Below, piece after piece: positions 1 to 8,513 of a stretch of 64,000 nt of DNA. The DNA is from Reyranellaceae bacterium. GTDB taxonomy: Bacteria; Pseudomonadota; Alphaproteobacteria; Reyranellales; Reyranellaceae. Location of the stretch: contig JALHMM010000024.1 in assembly GCA_022844045.1 (NCBI GenBank), positions 1 through 64,000 of the forward strand, in the 5' to 3' direction. Each line of letters starts with the position of its first letter. The first letter of the stretch is position 1. Position numbers and translations under genes: made by a program. Under the pieces are notes generated by a model that saw nothing but the letters and a program-made list of their open reading frames with translations, was not told the origin of the DNA and ran no database searches.

Positions 1-2
1 GC

Positions 3-119
3 GATCCCGGCTCGATCAGCCGGGCGGTGGAGGCGGCGCGCCTCGAGGTGGCGGCGGATCGCGGCCTGGCGCGACGGCTGGCGGCGGCACGGCGGGCGGT
101 GGCGGAAACAACGCAATAA
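3..119 (+). CDS. C-terminal end of an unidentified protein (partial)
   Basis: An open frame enters from the left edge and ends at a TAA at 117-119. The visible 38 residues are rich in Ala, Arg and Glu and look helical, with alternating charges typical of the tail of a soluble protein. No family can be assigned from so short a piece. The stop codon lies inside the first copy of a 25-bp tandem repeat. Confidence 0.4.
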   Translation, partial: DPGSISRAVEAARLEVAADRGLARRLAAARRAVAETTQ

Positions 120-165
120 CGCAAGCCTGACACGGCTGTGATAACGCAAACCTGACACGGTTGTC
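116..165. repeat. Two-copy 25-bp direct repeat
   Basis: Positions 116-140 and 141-165 are imperfect direct copies sharing ATAACGCAA followed by CCTGACACGG, with three differences. The first copy contains the stop codon of the partial gene to the left. Function unknown. It could be a duplication of the gene's last bases or a regulator site. The rest of the gap, to 335, shows nothing else recognisable. Confidence 0.6.
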
Positions 166-335
166 GGACACCGAGGCAAGACATCATGCGATGCCGGCGC
201 GACGGTTCCGCCGTTGTCCCGAGCGCGACGAGGGATCGTGCCCTGCCGCGGCCGGTCAGCGGCCGGTGGACGCTGCGTCGGCGCCGTGCGATAGCGTCGC
301 CGGGTCGAGGTAAGGCGTAAGGCGGGCGAGGCGGC

Positions 336-1568
336 ATGACGGATGAGGCGGCGGCGGCGCGGGTTATCAGGTTCCTGCGCATGGTGGCCGTATCTATCGC
401 CGCGGCGAGCGCCCTGCTGTGCGTCCTCGCGTTGATCTACACGCTGTTCATCAAGGCGCCCGATGCGGAGGATCCCTTCGCCCAGGCGCACCGCGCCGCC
501 AACATCCGTTACGAGCTGGTGTGGCTGGGCATCAGCGCCGCCGCCGTCGCGGTGGCGCTGCTGACGCGCAGCCTGGCCTGGGCCTACGCGCCGCTCTGCC
601 TGATCGGGCTGGAGACCGGCGGCCATCTGGTGCACTGGCTGGTCGCCGGCGGTCGCTTCCACCCGCAGCCACCGGAGATCCGCGAGCGCTTCGAGCCGCA
701 CCCGCTGCTGGTCGGCGTGCCGCGGCCGGGCGTCCACGGTCCCTTCACGCATACGCCGGAGCGGCGCCGGCTGACGATCAACGAGGGCAAGGACGCCAGC
801 GCGCGCCGGGTCTTCGTCTTCGGCGGCTCGACGACCTACGACGCCGGCGTCGGCGACGCCCACACCTGGACGACGCAGCTGTCGCGCCGCCTGGGCGGCG
901 GATACGTCGTCGAGAACCATGGCATGGACGGCTTCAGCAGCGTCGAGGTGCTGGTCGCGAGCCTGTTCGCCTTCCGCGACGCCAAGCCGGCCTGCGCCGT
1001 GTTCTACATGGGCTGGAACGACCTGCGCAGCGCGCATGTCGCGACCCTGAAGCCGGATTACAGCGATTTTCACCTGCCGCACCAGCGCGGCAATCTCGGC
1101 CTGCTGCCGACCCTGTCGATCGAATCCTATTCCGTGGTGGCGCGCCTGCTCGTCTCGCTGGCGCGTCCGCCGCTGGACCGGCCGCCGGGCAAGGTCTCGG
1201 CCGAGTACGATCCCAGGCTGGCGAAGGTCTACCTCGACAATATGGCGCTGATCGCCGCCGTCACGCGCCACCACGGCGTGAAGCCGATCTTCGTGCCGCA
1301 GGTCATCGATCACGCCCGGCACGCCACCGATGCGGGCTATGGCTGGGTACCGCTGGTGCCCTATCGCGACGTGCCCCGCGTCCTCGGCCTGCTGAACGAG
1401 GATCTGCGGCGGCTGGCGGCGCGGCTCGACGTGCCGTTCATCGACACGCCGCTGTCGATCCGCTGGCACGCCGACGACTTCGTCGACGACGGCCACTTCA
1501 ACGCCGCCGGCGCGCGCAAGTTCGCCGACGGGCTGGCCGAGCCGGTCGCGCGTCACTGTGGTCCGTAG
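336..1568 (+). CDS. Membrane-anchored SGNH/GDSL-type hydrolase
   Basis: A 410-residue protein with a hydrophobic segment at about residues 17-38 and a second hydrophobic stretch around 63-100, followed by an SGNH hydrolase domain from about 158 to the end. Block I is FGGSTT with Ser165, block III is GWNDL with Asn228, and block V is DDGHFN with Asp384 and His387, so the catalytic Ser-Asn-Asp-His set is present. SGNH enzymes are esterases, lipases or carbohydrate O-acetyl/acyl hydrolases; the substrate cannot be told here. The N-terminal segments suggest anchoring in the inner membrane with the catalytic domain probably periplasmic (inference). It ends 13 bases before the first enolase-superfamily gene, so co-transcription is likely. 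Confidence 0.85.
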   Translation: MTDEAAAARVIRFLRMVAVSIAAASALLCVLALIYTLFIKAPDAEDPFAQAHRAANIRYELVWLGISAAAVAVALLTRSLAWAYAPLCLIGLETGGHLVHWLVAGGRFHPQPPEIRERFEPHPLLVGVPRPGVHGPFTHTPERRRLTINEGKDASARRVFVFGGSTTYDAGVGDAHTWTTQLSRRLGGGYVVENHGMDGFSSVEVLVASLFAFRDAKPACAVFYMGWNDLRSAHVATLKPDYSDFHLPHQRGNLGLLPTLSIESYSVVARLLVSLARPPLDRPPGKVSAEYDPRLAKVYLDNMALIAAVTRHHGVKPIFVPQVIDHARHATDAGYGWVPLVPYRDVPRVLGLLNEDLRRLAARLDVPFIDTPLSIRWHADDFVDDGHFNAAGARKFADGLAEPVARHCGP

Positions 1569-1581
1569 GTGGGGTAAAGCG

Positions 1582-2721
1582 ATGAAGATCACGGACATCG
1601 TCTGTCACGTGCTGCAGAGCAAGGTCGAGAAGCCGTTCGTCTCGGCGCGCGGCTGGGTCTATGCGACGCGCTCCTCATGCGTGGTCGAGATCAGCACCGA
1701 TCAGGGCATAACCGGCTGGGGCGAGTGCTACGGGCCGTCGGCCGTCGCCAAAGCCTTCATCGAGACGCAGTACAGGGGCCGCCTGATCGGCCGCGATCCG
1801 TTCGATGTCGAGGTGATCTGGGAGGATCTCTACAACCGCATCAAGGACTACGGCACGACGGGCATGGCGATCTCGGCGATGTCGGGCATCGACATCGCGC
1901 TGTGGGACATCATGGGCCGCGCGGTGGGCAAGCCGGTGCACAAGCTGATCGGCGGCGCCTACCGGACTTCCGTGATTCCCTACGCCACCGGCCTGTACTT
2001 CATCGACATGAACCGGCTGATCGAGGAGGCGGTCGAGGAGGCGCTGGAATTCAAGGCGATGGGCTTCCGCGCCATCAAGATGAAGATCGGCCTGGGCGAT
2101 CTGAAGCTCGACGCCGCCCGGGTCGCAGCCGTCCGCAAGGCCATCGGCCCCGACATCAAGCTGGCGGTCGACGCCAACCACTGCTTCTCCGTGCCCAACG
2201 CCATCAAGCTCGGCCGCATGCTGGAGGAGCACGACATCCTGTGGTTCGAGGAGCCGATCAGCCCCGAGGACCATGATGGTTACGTGGAGGTAACTAGAGC
2301 GCTCGACATGGCGGTGGCCGGCGGCGAGAACGACTTCACCCGCTGGGGCTTCCGCGACATCATCGCCGCCAAGGCGATGGACATCGTCCAGCCCGACCTC
2401 TGCGCCGCCGGCGGTTTCTCGGAATGTCGCAAAATAGCCGTCCTCGCCTCGGCCTTCGGCGTCGAGTGCGTGCCGCATGCCTGGGGTTCGGCGATCGGTC
2501 TGGCGGCCACGGTGCAGTTCCTCGCCGCCCTGCCCGACCAGCCGCCGGCCTTCCGGCCGATGCCGCCGATGCTGGAATTCGAGCAGACGCCCAACCCGCT
2601 GCGCGACCATCTCGCCACCGTGCCGATCGAGCAGAAGGGCGGCGTCGTGCTGGTGCCGGAGGGGCCGGGCCTGGGCATCGAGATCGATCGCGCGGTGCTG
2701 GCCAAGTACAAGGTCGCCTGA
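1582..2721 (+). CDS. Mandelate racemase/muconate lactonizing enzyme family protein (copy 1)
   Basis: Enolase-superfamily enzyme of 379 residues. It has an N-terminal capping domain (about 1-125), then a TIM barrel. Acid/base and metal residues are visible: Lys166-Met-Lys168 (KxK), Asp197 in VDAN, Glu223 in FEEP, Glu249 in GGEN and His299 in VPHAWGS. This is the mandelate-racemase-subgroup pattern, which usually abstracts the alpha proton of a carboxylate, most often in a sugar-acid dehydratase or racemase. The substrate cannot be deduced. The ATG at 1582 is preferred over an in-frame GTG at 1558 because it follows a GGTGGGG stretch and avoids overlapping the upstream gene. The next homologous gene starts three bases after this stop, and a TctC receptor follows, so a carboxylate uptake and breakdown operon is likely. 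Confidence 0.92.
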   Translation: MKITDIVCHVLQSKVEKPFVSARGWVYATRSSCVVEISTDQGITGWGECYGPSAVAKAFIETQYRGRLIGRDPFDVEVIWEDLYNRIKDYGTTGMAISAMSGIDIALWDIMGRAVGKPVHKLIGGAYRTSVIPYATGLYFIDMNRLIEEAVEEALEFKAMGFRAIKMKIGLGDLKLDAARVAAVRKAIGPDIKLAVDANHCFSVPNAIKLGRMLEEHDILWFEEPISPEDHDGYVEVTRALDMAVAGGENDFTRWGFRDIIAAKAMDIVQPDLCAAGGFSECRKIAVLASAFGVECVPHAWGSAIGLAATVQFLAALPDQPPAFRPMPPMLEFEQTPNPLRDHLATVPIEQKGGVVLVPEGPGLGIEIDRAVLAKYKVA

Positions 2722-2723
2722 GC

Positions 2724-3890
2724 ATGAGGATCACCGCCATCAGCGGCACCTGGGTGCACGTGCCGATCCCGGAAGCGGGTCAGCACGTCAGTAATTTCGG
2801 CCGGGTCGCCTCGTTCGACTCGGTGATCATACGCATCGACACCGACGCCGGCATCACCGGCTGGGGCGAGGCCAAGGCGGGCGTGGGATCGGCGGCGTCG
2901 TGCGCCGGTCTGGCGGCGATGGTCAATCTCGACCTCGCGCCGATGCTGGTCGGCCAGGACCCGCGCGACATCAGCAGGCTGTGGGACGTGATGTACAACA
3001 GCCAGCGCGAGGGTCATGCGATCGCGCGTGGCCATGGCCTGCCGCAGCTCGGGCGGCGTGGGCTCACCATCAGCGCGATCGGCGGCATCGACATCGCGCT
3101 GTGGGACATCCTCGGTAAGTCGCTCGGAGCACCGGTCTGGCGGTTGCTGGGTGGTCGCAGAGCCGAGCGCATGCCGGCCTATGCCTCGGGTGGCTGGGCC
3201 GATGCCGCCAACATAGGCAAGCAGCTGCTGGGCTACATCGAGAAAGGCGGCTTCCGCGCCGTGAAGATGCGCGTGGGCGTGATGGACGGCAGCCCGGCGC
3301 GCTCGGCCGCGCGGGTGAAGGCGGCGCGCGCGGCGCTGGGGCCGGATATCGGCCTCGCCTGCGACGCGCACGGCACCTTCACCGTGGCCGAGGCCAAGGC
3401 CTTCGCCCGCATGGTCGAGGACTGCGACCTGATGTGGTTCGAGGAGCCTGTCTCGGGCGACGACAAGAGCGGCATGGCCGAGGTGCGGCGTTCCTCGTCG
3501 GTGCCGATCAGCGCCGGCGAGAGCGAGTTCACGCGCCACGATTTCCGCGACCTCGCCGAGTTGCGCGCCGCCGACATCCTGCAGCCCGATCTCGCCATCG
3601 CCGGCGGCATCACCGAGAGCGTGCGCATCGCGGCCATCGCCTCGGCCTTCAACCTGCGCCTGGCGCCGCATCTGTGGTCGGGCGCGCCGGGCTTCGCCGC
3701 CGGCCTGGCGCTGGCGGCGACCTCTTCCGCCGGCTTCATTCTGGAGTACTCTCTGGGCAGCAATCCGATGCTGCAGGAGCTGGTGCGCGAGAAGTTCCCG
3801 GTCGAGGGCGGCATGGTCGAGATCCCCGACCGCCCGGGCTTGGGTATCACCGTCGACGAAGCGTTCCTGGCGAAGTACGCGCGAGGCTGA
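2724..3890 (+). CDS. Mandelate racemase/muconate lactonizing enzyme family protein (copy 2)
   Basis: Second enolase-superfamily enzyme, 388 residues. The visible catalytic set is Lys181-Met-Arg183 (KxR rather than KxK), Asp214 in CDAH, Glu240 in FEEP, Glu266 in AGES and His316 in APHLWS. The metal ligands are complete, and the second lysine of the KxK pair is replaced by arginine. Its chemistry may therefore use the Lys and His pair differently from copy 1 (inference). It starts two bases after the stop of copy 1 and is clearly the next cistron of the same operon. The two differ enough to be separate enzymes rather than a recent duplication. Substrate unknown; acid sugars are the usual candidates. 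Confidence 0.92.
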   Translation: MRITAISGTWVHVPIPEAGQHVSNFGRVASFDSVIIRIDTDAGITGWGEAKAGVGSAASCAGLAAMVNLDLAPMLVGQDPRDISRLWDVMYNSQREGHAIARGHGLPQLGRRGLTISAIGGIDIALWDILGKSLGAPVWRLLGGRRAERMPAYASGGWADAANIGKQLLGYIEKGGFRAVKMRVGVMDGSPARSAARVKAARAALGPDIGLACDAHGTFTVAEAKAFARMVEDCDLMWFEEPVSGDDKSGMAEVRRSSSVPISAGESEFTRHDFRDLAELRAADILQPDLAIAGGITESVRIAAIASAFNLRLAPHLWSGAPGFAAGLALAATSSAGFILEYSLGSNPMLQELVREKFPVEGGMVEIPDRPGLGITVDEAFLAKYARG

Positions 3891-3951
3891 GGCACGCGAA
3901 GACGGCAACCAGATCACCTATGGAATGGGTGTGACCGAGGGGGAGTGAGCG

Positions 3952-4923
3952 ATGCTGAGACGGACAGTGATCACGGGCGCCGCGGGCATGGCCGCGGCGG
4001 CGGCCCTGGGCGGGCCGGCGAGCGCGCAGCTCAAGGGCGACGTACGCATCTTCTGCGGCTTTCCGCCGGGTGGTACCGCCGACCTGCTGTGCCGCCTGCT
4101 CGCCGACGCGGCCGGGCCGATCGTCGGCCAGAAGGTGCTCGTCGAGACCAAGACCGGCGCCAGCGGCTTCATCGCCAACGAGGCGGTGGCCAAGTCGCCG
4201 CCCGATGGCCACAGCATCCTGCTCGCCGCCATGGCCGCGTTCTGCGTCGCGCCCGTCATGCCTGGCCAGAAGCTGCCGATCGACGTCGACAAGGATCTGA
4301 CGCCGATCATCAACATCGCCGGCGTCTACAACATGCTGGTGGTCGGCAAGCACGTCACCCTGCGCACCGTCCCCGAGATCATAGACTTCGCCAAGAAGAA
4401 CCCCGGCAAGCTCAGCTACGCCTCGGCCGGCAACGGCACGTCGCAGCATCTCGCGGCCGAGATGTTCAAGAAGATGGCCGGCGTCGACCTGCTGCACATC
4501 CCCTATCGCGGCGGCGCGCCGGCGATCCAGGACATGGTGGCCGGCAATGTCGATCTGATGTTCGGTAACATGCCGGAGTTCCTGGGCCAGATCGGCGGCA
4601 AGAACCTGATCCCCATCGCCTTCGGGGCGCCCCGGCCGTCACCGATGTTCGCCGACCTGCCGACCATCGCCAAGACGGTGCCGGGCTTCGAGGTCGTCAA
4701 CTGGTTCGGCATCTTCGGCCCCGGCGGCATGCCCAAGCCGATCATCGACTACTGGAACAAGTCGCTGACCGAAGCGGTCGCCAAGCCCGACATGCAGAAG
4801 CGCTTCCTCGAGAGCGGCATGGAGACGCTGACCGGCCCGACCGAGCAGCTGGCCCAGGTGATCGCCAAGGATCGCGCCAAGTGGAGCGAGGTCATCAAGG
4901 CGGCGGGGATGCGCGCCGACTGA
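3952..4923 (+). CDS. TctC/Bug-family tripartite tricarboxylate transporter receptor
   Basis: A 323-residue periplasmic solute-binding protein. The first 25 or so residues form an export signal starting LRRTVITGAAG and ending after ASA, with an arginine pair that allows Tat or Sec export. The mature part has the family hallmarks: VRIFCGFPPGGTADLLCR near the N terminus, KSPPDGHS, and LSYASAGNGTSQHLAAE in the middle. Bug proteins bind carboxylates and hand them to a TctA/TctB membrane complex. No tctA or tctB is visible in the window. It lies about 60 bases after the two enolase-superfamily genes, so it probably binds the carboxylate those enzymes process. Confidence 0.92.
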   Translation: MLRRTVITGAAGMAAAAALGGPASAQLKGDVRIFCGFPPGGTADLLCRLLADAAGPIVGQKVLVETKTGASGFIANEAVAKSPPDGHSILLAAMAAFCVAPVMPGQKLPIDVDKDLTPIINIAGVYNMLVVGKHVTLRTVPEIIDFAKKNPGKLSYASAGNGTSQHLAAEMFKKMAGVDLLHIPYRGGAPAIQDMVAGNVDLMFGNMPEFLGQIGGKNLIPIAFGAPRPSPMFADLPTIAKTVPGFEVVNWFGIFGPGGMPKPIIDYWNKSLTEAVAKPDMQKRFLESGMETLTGPTEQLAQVIAKDRAKWSEVIKAAGMRAD

Positions 4924-4939
4924 ACCGAGGGAGATCGGC

Positions 4940-5452
4940 ATGGGCCTGTTCGACTGGCTGACCGGCACGAAGAAGCCACCAGCGGGTGTCGTCGCGCGGA
5001 CGCCGGCGGAGGTCCATGCCGCGATCCTCGCGGTCAACCGGCCGACGGCGCCGTTCGTCGTGCGCGAGGGCGCGCCGGAGCAGGTCGACCTCGTTGCGGA
5101 GTGGCGCATCGTCGATGCCCAGTGGTACGAGATCTTCGCCAAGGCGGGCCTGACCAAGGTGTTCAAGGTGCTAATGCGGCTGGATCCGCAGAAGCGCGAG
5201 GTGCGCGCCGTCGACCAGGAATGGACGGTCGAGTGGCGCGCCGGCATTCCCGCGCTGTCGCTGTCCGTCGAAGCGTTCCGCGGTCAGAAGGTGGCGATCG
5301 AGTTCGGCACCGCCTATGCCTTCACCGAGCAGGGCGGCTACGGGCAGGTCTACAACTACAAATTCGCGACGTCGGAGATCAAGAAGCCGCTGCAGGACGC
5401 GGTCGCCGCCTCGGGCTGGACGTGGCGCGGCGTGTCCTTCGGCAGACTGTAG
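4940..5452 (+). CDS. Conserved-looking protein of unknown function, 170 residues
   Basis: Soluble protein without a signal peptide, beginning MGLFDWLTGTKKPP. I do not recognise a domain. The sequence alternates beta-like stretches with charged turns (WRIVDAQWYEIFAKAG, REVRAVDQEWTVEW, KVAIEFGTAYAF) and ends in an aromatic-rich segment. It begins 16 bases after the TctC receptor gene and has an acceptable GAGGGAGAT ribosome-binding region, so it is probably read with the upstream genes. Codon use and GC match the neighbours. An intracellular role is likely; nothing more can be said. Confidence 0.7.
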   Translation: MGLFDWLTGTKKPPAGVVARTPAEVHAAILAVNRPTAPFVVREGAPEQVDLVAEWRIVDAQWYEIFAKAGLTKVFKVLMRLDPQKREVRAVDQEWTVEWRAGIPALSLSVEAFRGQKVAIEFGTAYAFTEQGGYGQVYNYKFATSEIKKPLQDAVAASGWTWRGVSFGRL

Positions 5453-5461
5453 GAGATCGCC

Positions 5462-5866
5462 ATGCGTCGCCTCGCGCTCGCCATCGTCCTGCTCACGCTC
5501 GGTGATCCGTTACCCGCACGGGCCTATACCGACGCCGAGATCAGCCAGTTCCTGACGAGCAGCCCGTGGTGCCATTTCCGCTATAGCTCGGCTGGCGGCT
5601 CGACCACGACGCGTCGCGGCCAGTTCGGTGGCAACGGCGTGCTGACCGTGCGCAGCGGGCGCGAGGTCTATTCCTCCGGACCCGGCGGCACCTATTCCGG
5701 CGGCTCGCAGGGCGCCGAGCAGTATTACTGGCGAGTGCAGAACGCGATGCTGTTGCTGTCGCAGGACGGCGTGAACTGGCAACCCTACAAGCTCGACGCC
5801 TACCGCAATTCCAGCGGCTATCCGATCCTCGTCGTCGATGGCGACGAGTACTCGATGTGCAATTGA
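5462..5866 (+). CDS. Small secreted protein of unknown function
   Basis: A 134-residue protein with a clear Sec signal (RRLALAIVLLTL, cleavage near ARA at residues 19-21). The mature part is rich in Gly, Ser, Thr and Tyr, with two cysteines (WCHF near the N terminus and MCN at the very end) that could form a disulfide across the chain. It begins nine bases after the preceding unknown gene, with GGAGAT as ribosome-binding site. It is probably a small periplasmic beta-rich protein. No family is recognised. Confidence 0.7.
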   Translation: MRRLALAIVLLTLGDPLPARAYTDAEISQFLTSSPWCHFRYSSAGGSTTTRRGQFGGNGVLTVRSGREVYSSGPGGTYSGGSQGAEQYYWRVQNAMLLLSQDGVNWQPYKLDAYRNSSGYPILVVDGDEYSMCN

Positions 5867-5881
5867 GACTCCGTTGTCAGC

Positions 5882-5935
5882 CCGAGCCTAGCGAGGAATC
5901 TAGGCGGATTACCCTACATTCCTCGCTACGCTCGG
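5882..5935. terminator. Inverted repeat between convergent genes, likely bidirectional terminator
   Basis: Arms at 5882-5899 and 5918-5935 are 18-base reverse complements with one mismatch, around an 18-base loop. The motif ATTCCTCGCTACGCTCGGAA resembles a short dispersed repeat found between genes in many bacteria. It sits between two convergent genes, where a transcription end is expected. There is no strong U-run. Confidence 0.5.
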
Positions 5936-5952
5936 AATGACAGAAGACCCCA

Positions 5953-7083
5953 CTAATCCGCGAATTTCGGCATCACCTTCGTCGCCATCAACTCGAGCGA
6001 CTGAAGGATGCGGCCGCGGTCGTGCAGGCCTTGCGGCATCAGCAGCACGCATTCGTCGATTGGCACGCGCTTCTGCACTTCCTCGATCCGCCGCGCGATG
6101 GTGTCGGGCGAGCCGACCAGCAACTCGGGCACGCCCTGGCCGAAGGGGATCGCCCAGCGGTTCCAGAACCACATCATGTCCTCGAGCCACTCCTTGGCCT
6201 GCGCGTCGGTCGGCGCGCAGATGAAGACGCCGCCCCACGCCGCCTGGTGGCCGTTCTTCACCACGCGGCCGTGCTTCGCGGCCTCCTGCGTGTAGCCGGC
6301 GCACAGGCTTGAGAAGAAGTCGATGTTGTCGGTCAGCACGATCGGTCGCCCGCCATAGCGCGCCCAGAACAGCGCGGTGCGCATCGAGGCGGCGAAGCCG
6401 CCATAGAGTGGCGGGTGCGGGTTCTGCAGCGGTCGGGGGGCGATGCCAATCTCGTTGACTTTCATGTCGGCGGCCACGCCCTGGCCGAACTCCGTATAGA
6501 CGCCGTGCGGGTGCGGGTTGACGAAATCCTTGGGCGGGAAGTTCCAATGTTTGCCGCGATGCTGAAAGGTGTCGTGGGTCAGCGCCTTGACCACGATGTC
6601 GACGAATTCCGAGAAGTACTCGCGGTTGGCCGTGTCGGCGGGCGAGTCCTTGTTCCACGGACCCACGGCGTTGAGGTCGTCGCGGACCTTGAAGTTCTCG
6701 ACCCAGCGCGCCTGGTAGCCGCGCACCAGACCGACGCCGAAGCGGCCGCCCAGCATGTTGTCCATGGTGGCGATGTCCTCGGCCACGCGCAGCGGATTAT
6801 GCGTGGTCGAGACGAAGCCGCAGGTGATGACGCGCAGGCGCTTGGTGTGCTGGCCCAGCCACATGCCCATCAGGCGCGGATCGTTGGAGATCTCGAAGCC
6901 TTCGATCTGCAGATGGTGCTCGGGGTGACCAAAGCCGAAATAGCCGGCATCGTCGGCGAAGCGCGCATACTCCGCGATCTCGTCCAGCATGCGCTGGTAC
7001 AGCTCGGGCTTGCGCCCGGCCATGCCGGCTTCGAGCTCATGCCGCCGGCCGACGGTGCAGTACATGAACAGGCTGAACTTCAT
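5953..7083 (-). CDS. Luciferase-like (LLM class) flavin-dependent oxidoreductase
   Basis: A 376-residue bacterial-luciferase-family protein starting MKFSLFMYCTVGRRHE. Family features are the early FGHPEHHLQ stretch, the RLRVITCGFVSTTHNPLRVAEDIATMD region and GRFGVGLVRGYQARW, the usual LLM core. These enzymes use reduced FMN (or F420 in some groups) to oxygenate small molecules, often alkanes, amines, nitrilotriacetate-like compounds or sulfonates. The substrate is not evident. The start codon lies 11 bases after the stop of the old-yellow-enzyme gene transcribed before it, so the two form an operon. A flavin reductase function for the partner is possible but unproven. Confidence 0.88.
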   Translation of the reverse strand: MKFSLFMYCTVGRRHELEAGMAGRKPELYQRMLDEIAEYARFADDAGYFGFGHPEHHLQIEGFEISNDPRLMGMWLGQHTKRLRVITCGFVSTTHNPLRVAEDIATMDNMLGGRFGVGLVRGYQARWVENFKVRDDLNAVGPWNKDSPADTANREYFSEFVDIVVKALTHDTFQHRGKHWNFPPKDFVNPHPHGVYTEFGQGVAADMKVNEIGIAPRPLQNPHPPLYGGFAASMRTALFWARYGGRPIVLTDNIDFFSSLCAGYTQEAAKHGRVVKNGHQAAWGGVFICAPTDAQAKEWLEDMMWFWNRWAIPFGQGVPELLVGSPDTIARRIEEVQKRVPIDECVLLMPQGLHDRGRILQSLELMATKVMPKFAD

Positions 7084-7094
7084 CGTACCGGCTC

Positions 7095-8246
7095 CTATTC
7101 CGCCGCTTTCGGCAACACCAACGTCTTCGACCGCTTCTCCAACCACCAGCCGTACTCGGCCGGCCACATCGCGAAGCCGGGATCGCAGCCCAGCTCCTGC
7201 GCCGCGTGCAGCGCCCAGAACGGATCGTAGAGCGCCTGCCGGCCGACCGCGATCAGGTCGGCGTGGCCGTCGCGCAGCACCGCCTCGGCCTGCCGGCCGT
7301 CGAGGATCAGGCCCACCGCCATGGACTTCACGCCGCCCTGGTTGCGCACCGCCGAGGCGAACGGCACCTGGAAGCCGGGATAGCGCGGGATCGGTGCGGC
7401 GGTGGCCGTGCCGGTCAGGCCACCGGACGAGCAGTCCACGACATCGACACCGCATTCCTTCAGTGCCTGGGACAGCGCCACCGTGTCGTCGAGGTTCCAG
7501 CCATCGGCGCCGTCGAGCGCCGAGACGCGGAAGAACAGCGGCTTGTGCTGGGGCCAGGCGGCGCGCACCGCGCGCGTGATCTCCAGTGCGATCCGTATGC
7601 GCCCGGCGCGGTCGCCGCCATAGGCGTCGTTGCGCGTGTTGCTGATCGGCGAGAGGAACGAGGCGATCAGGTAACCGTGCGCGCCGTGCACCTCGCAGAT
7701 GTCGAAGCCCGCCGCGTCGGCGCGCTTCGCGCCGATGGCGAAGGCGGTCACGATATCGCTGATCTCGGCGACCGAGAGCTGGCGCGGGATCAGCCAGCCC
7801 GGCGCCACCGGCTCGGTCGTCGGTCCGACGACCTCCCACGCCTTGCGGCCCTTGGCGAAGTCCTGCGCGTTGAGGGGGCCGTTGCCCTCGGGCGCCGGCT
7901 GCGTCGCGCCCTTGCGGCCGGCGTGCGCCAGCTGCATCGCCGCCTTGGCGCCTTCGCCATGGATGAAGTCGACGACGCGGCGGAACGGCGCGATGTGGGC
8001 GTCGTCCCAGATGCCGGTGTCGAACTCGGTGACGCGACCGCGCGCCTCGACGGCCGTGCCCTCGCTGAACACCAGCCCGGCGCGTCCCCGCGCGAAGCCG
8101 CCGAGATGCACCACATGGAAGTCGTTCGCGAACCCGTCCTTCGCGTGATACTGCACCATCGGCGAGATCACAACGCGGTTGGGCAGCGTGACGCCCCGGA
8201 TGGTCAGCGGCGTGAACAGCAGCGGCCGGGACTCGGGCGCGGACAT
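7095..8246 (-). CDS. Old yellow enzyme family NADH:flavin oxidoreductase (YqjM/NamA-like)
   Basis: A 383-residue FMN-binding TIM barrel. Signature pieces are the opening LLFTPLTIRGVTLPNRVVISPM, then QLAHAGRKG (substrate and flavin contacts), FDICEVHGAHGYLIASFLSP (the VHgAHGYL motif) and SPISNTRNDAYGGD. The early ISPMVQY and HAGRKG motifs fit the YqjM/xenobiotic reductase class, which reduces activated C=C bonds with NAD(P)H. The ATG at 8246 follows GGGAG at good distance; a TTG nine bases upstream is less likely. It is the first gene of a two-gene flavoenzyme operon and is divergent from the third enolase-superfamily gene. Confidence 0.9.
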   Translation of the reverse strand: MSAPESRPLLFTPLTIRGVTLPNRVVISPMVQYHAKDGFANDFHVVHLGGFARGRAGLVFSEGTAVEARGRVTEFDTGIWDDAHIAPFRRVVDFIHGEGAKAAMQLAHAGRKGATQPAPEGNGPLNAQDFAKGRKAWEVVGPTTEPVAPGWLIPRQLSVAEISDIVTAFAIGAKRADAAGFDICEVHGAHGYLIASFLSPISNTRNDAYGGDRAGRIRIALEITRAVRAAWPQHKPLFFRVSALDGADGWNLDDTVALSQALKECGVDVVDCSSGGLTGTATAAPIPRYPGFQVPFASAVRNQGGVKSMAVGLILDGRQAEAVLRDGHADLIAVGRQALYDPFWALHAAQELGCDPGFAMWPAEYGWWLEKRSKTLVLPKAAE

Positions 8247-8358
8247 GCAGAGCAACTCCCTAGAGGATCGCGTGAACCGATCATAACCCTACGCGGCGCC
8301 GGAACTTACCGCTAGGCTGTGCGCCGTAACGAAGGGCATCGCATTTGGCTGGCTCTTC

Positions 8359-8480
8359 CCTTCCCCCGGAGGGGGAAGGTGCCCGCAGGGCGGAAGGGGG
8401 ATGTTGAAGACGAACAGAGGAGTCCGTCTTCGACATCCCCCTTCCGTCGCTTCGCGCCACCTTCCCCCTCCGGGGGAAGG
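8359..8480. repeat. Palindromic intergenic repeat, short form (122 bp)
   Basis: Both ends are self-complementary hairpins (8359-8379 and 8460-8480, CCTTCCCCC...GGGGAAGG) that also mirror each other. Inside are 22-base arms at 8391-8412 and 8425-8446 with one mismatch. Near-copies lie at 15020-15139 and 30608-30729. There is no coding content. It lies between divergent genes. Confidence 0.9.
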
Positions 8481-8513
8481 GAGAACTGACAGCCGAAACG
8501 GGGAGGGGCGGCC

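Noticed and set aside
2280-3917. Long antisense frame across the two enolase-superfamily genes
   Set aside because: Shadow of strongly supported genes on the plus strand; composition is not protein-like.
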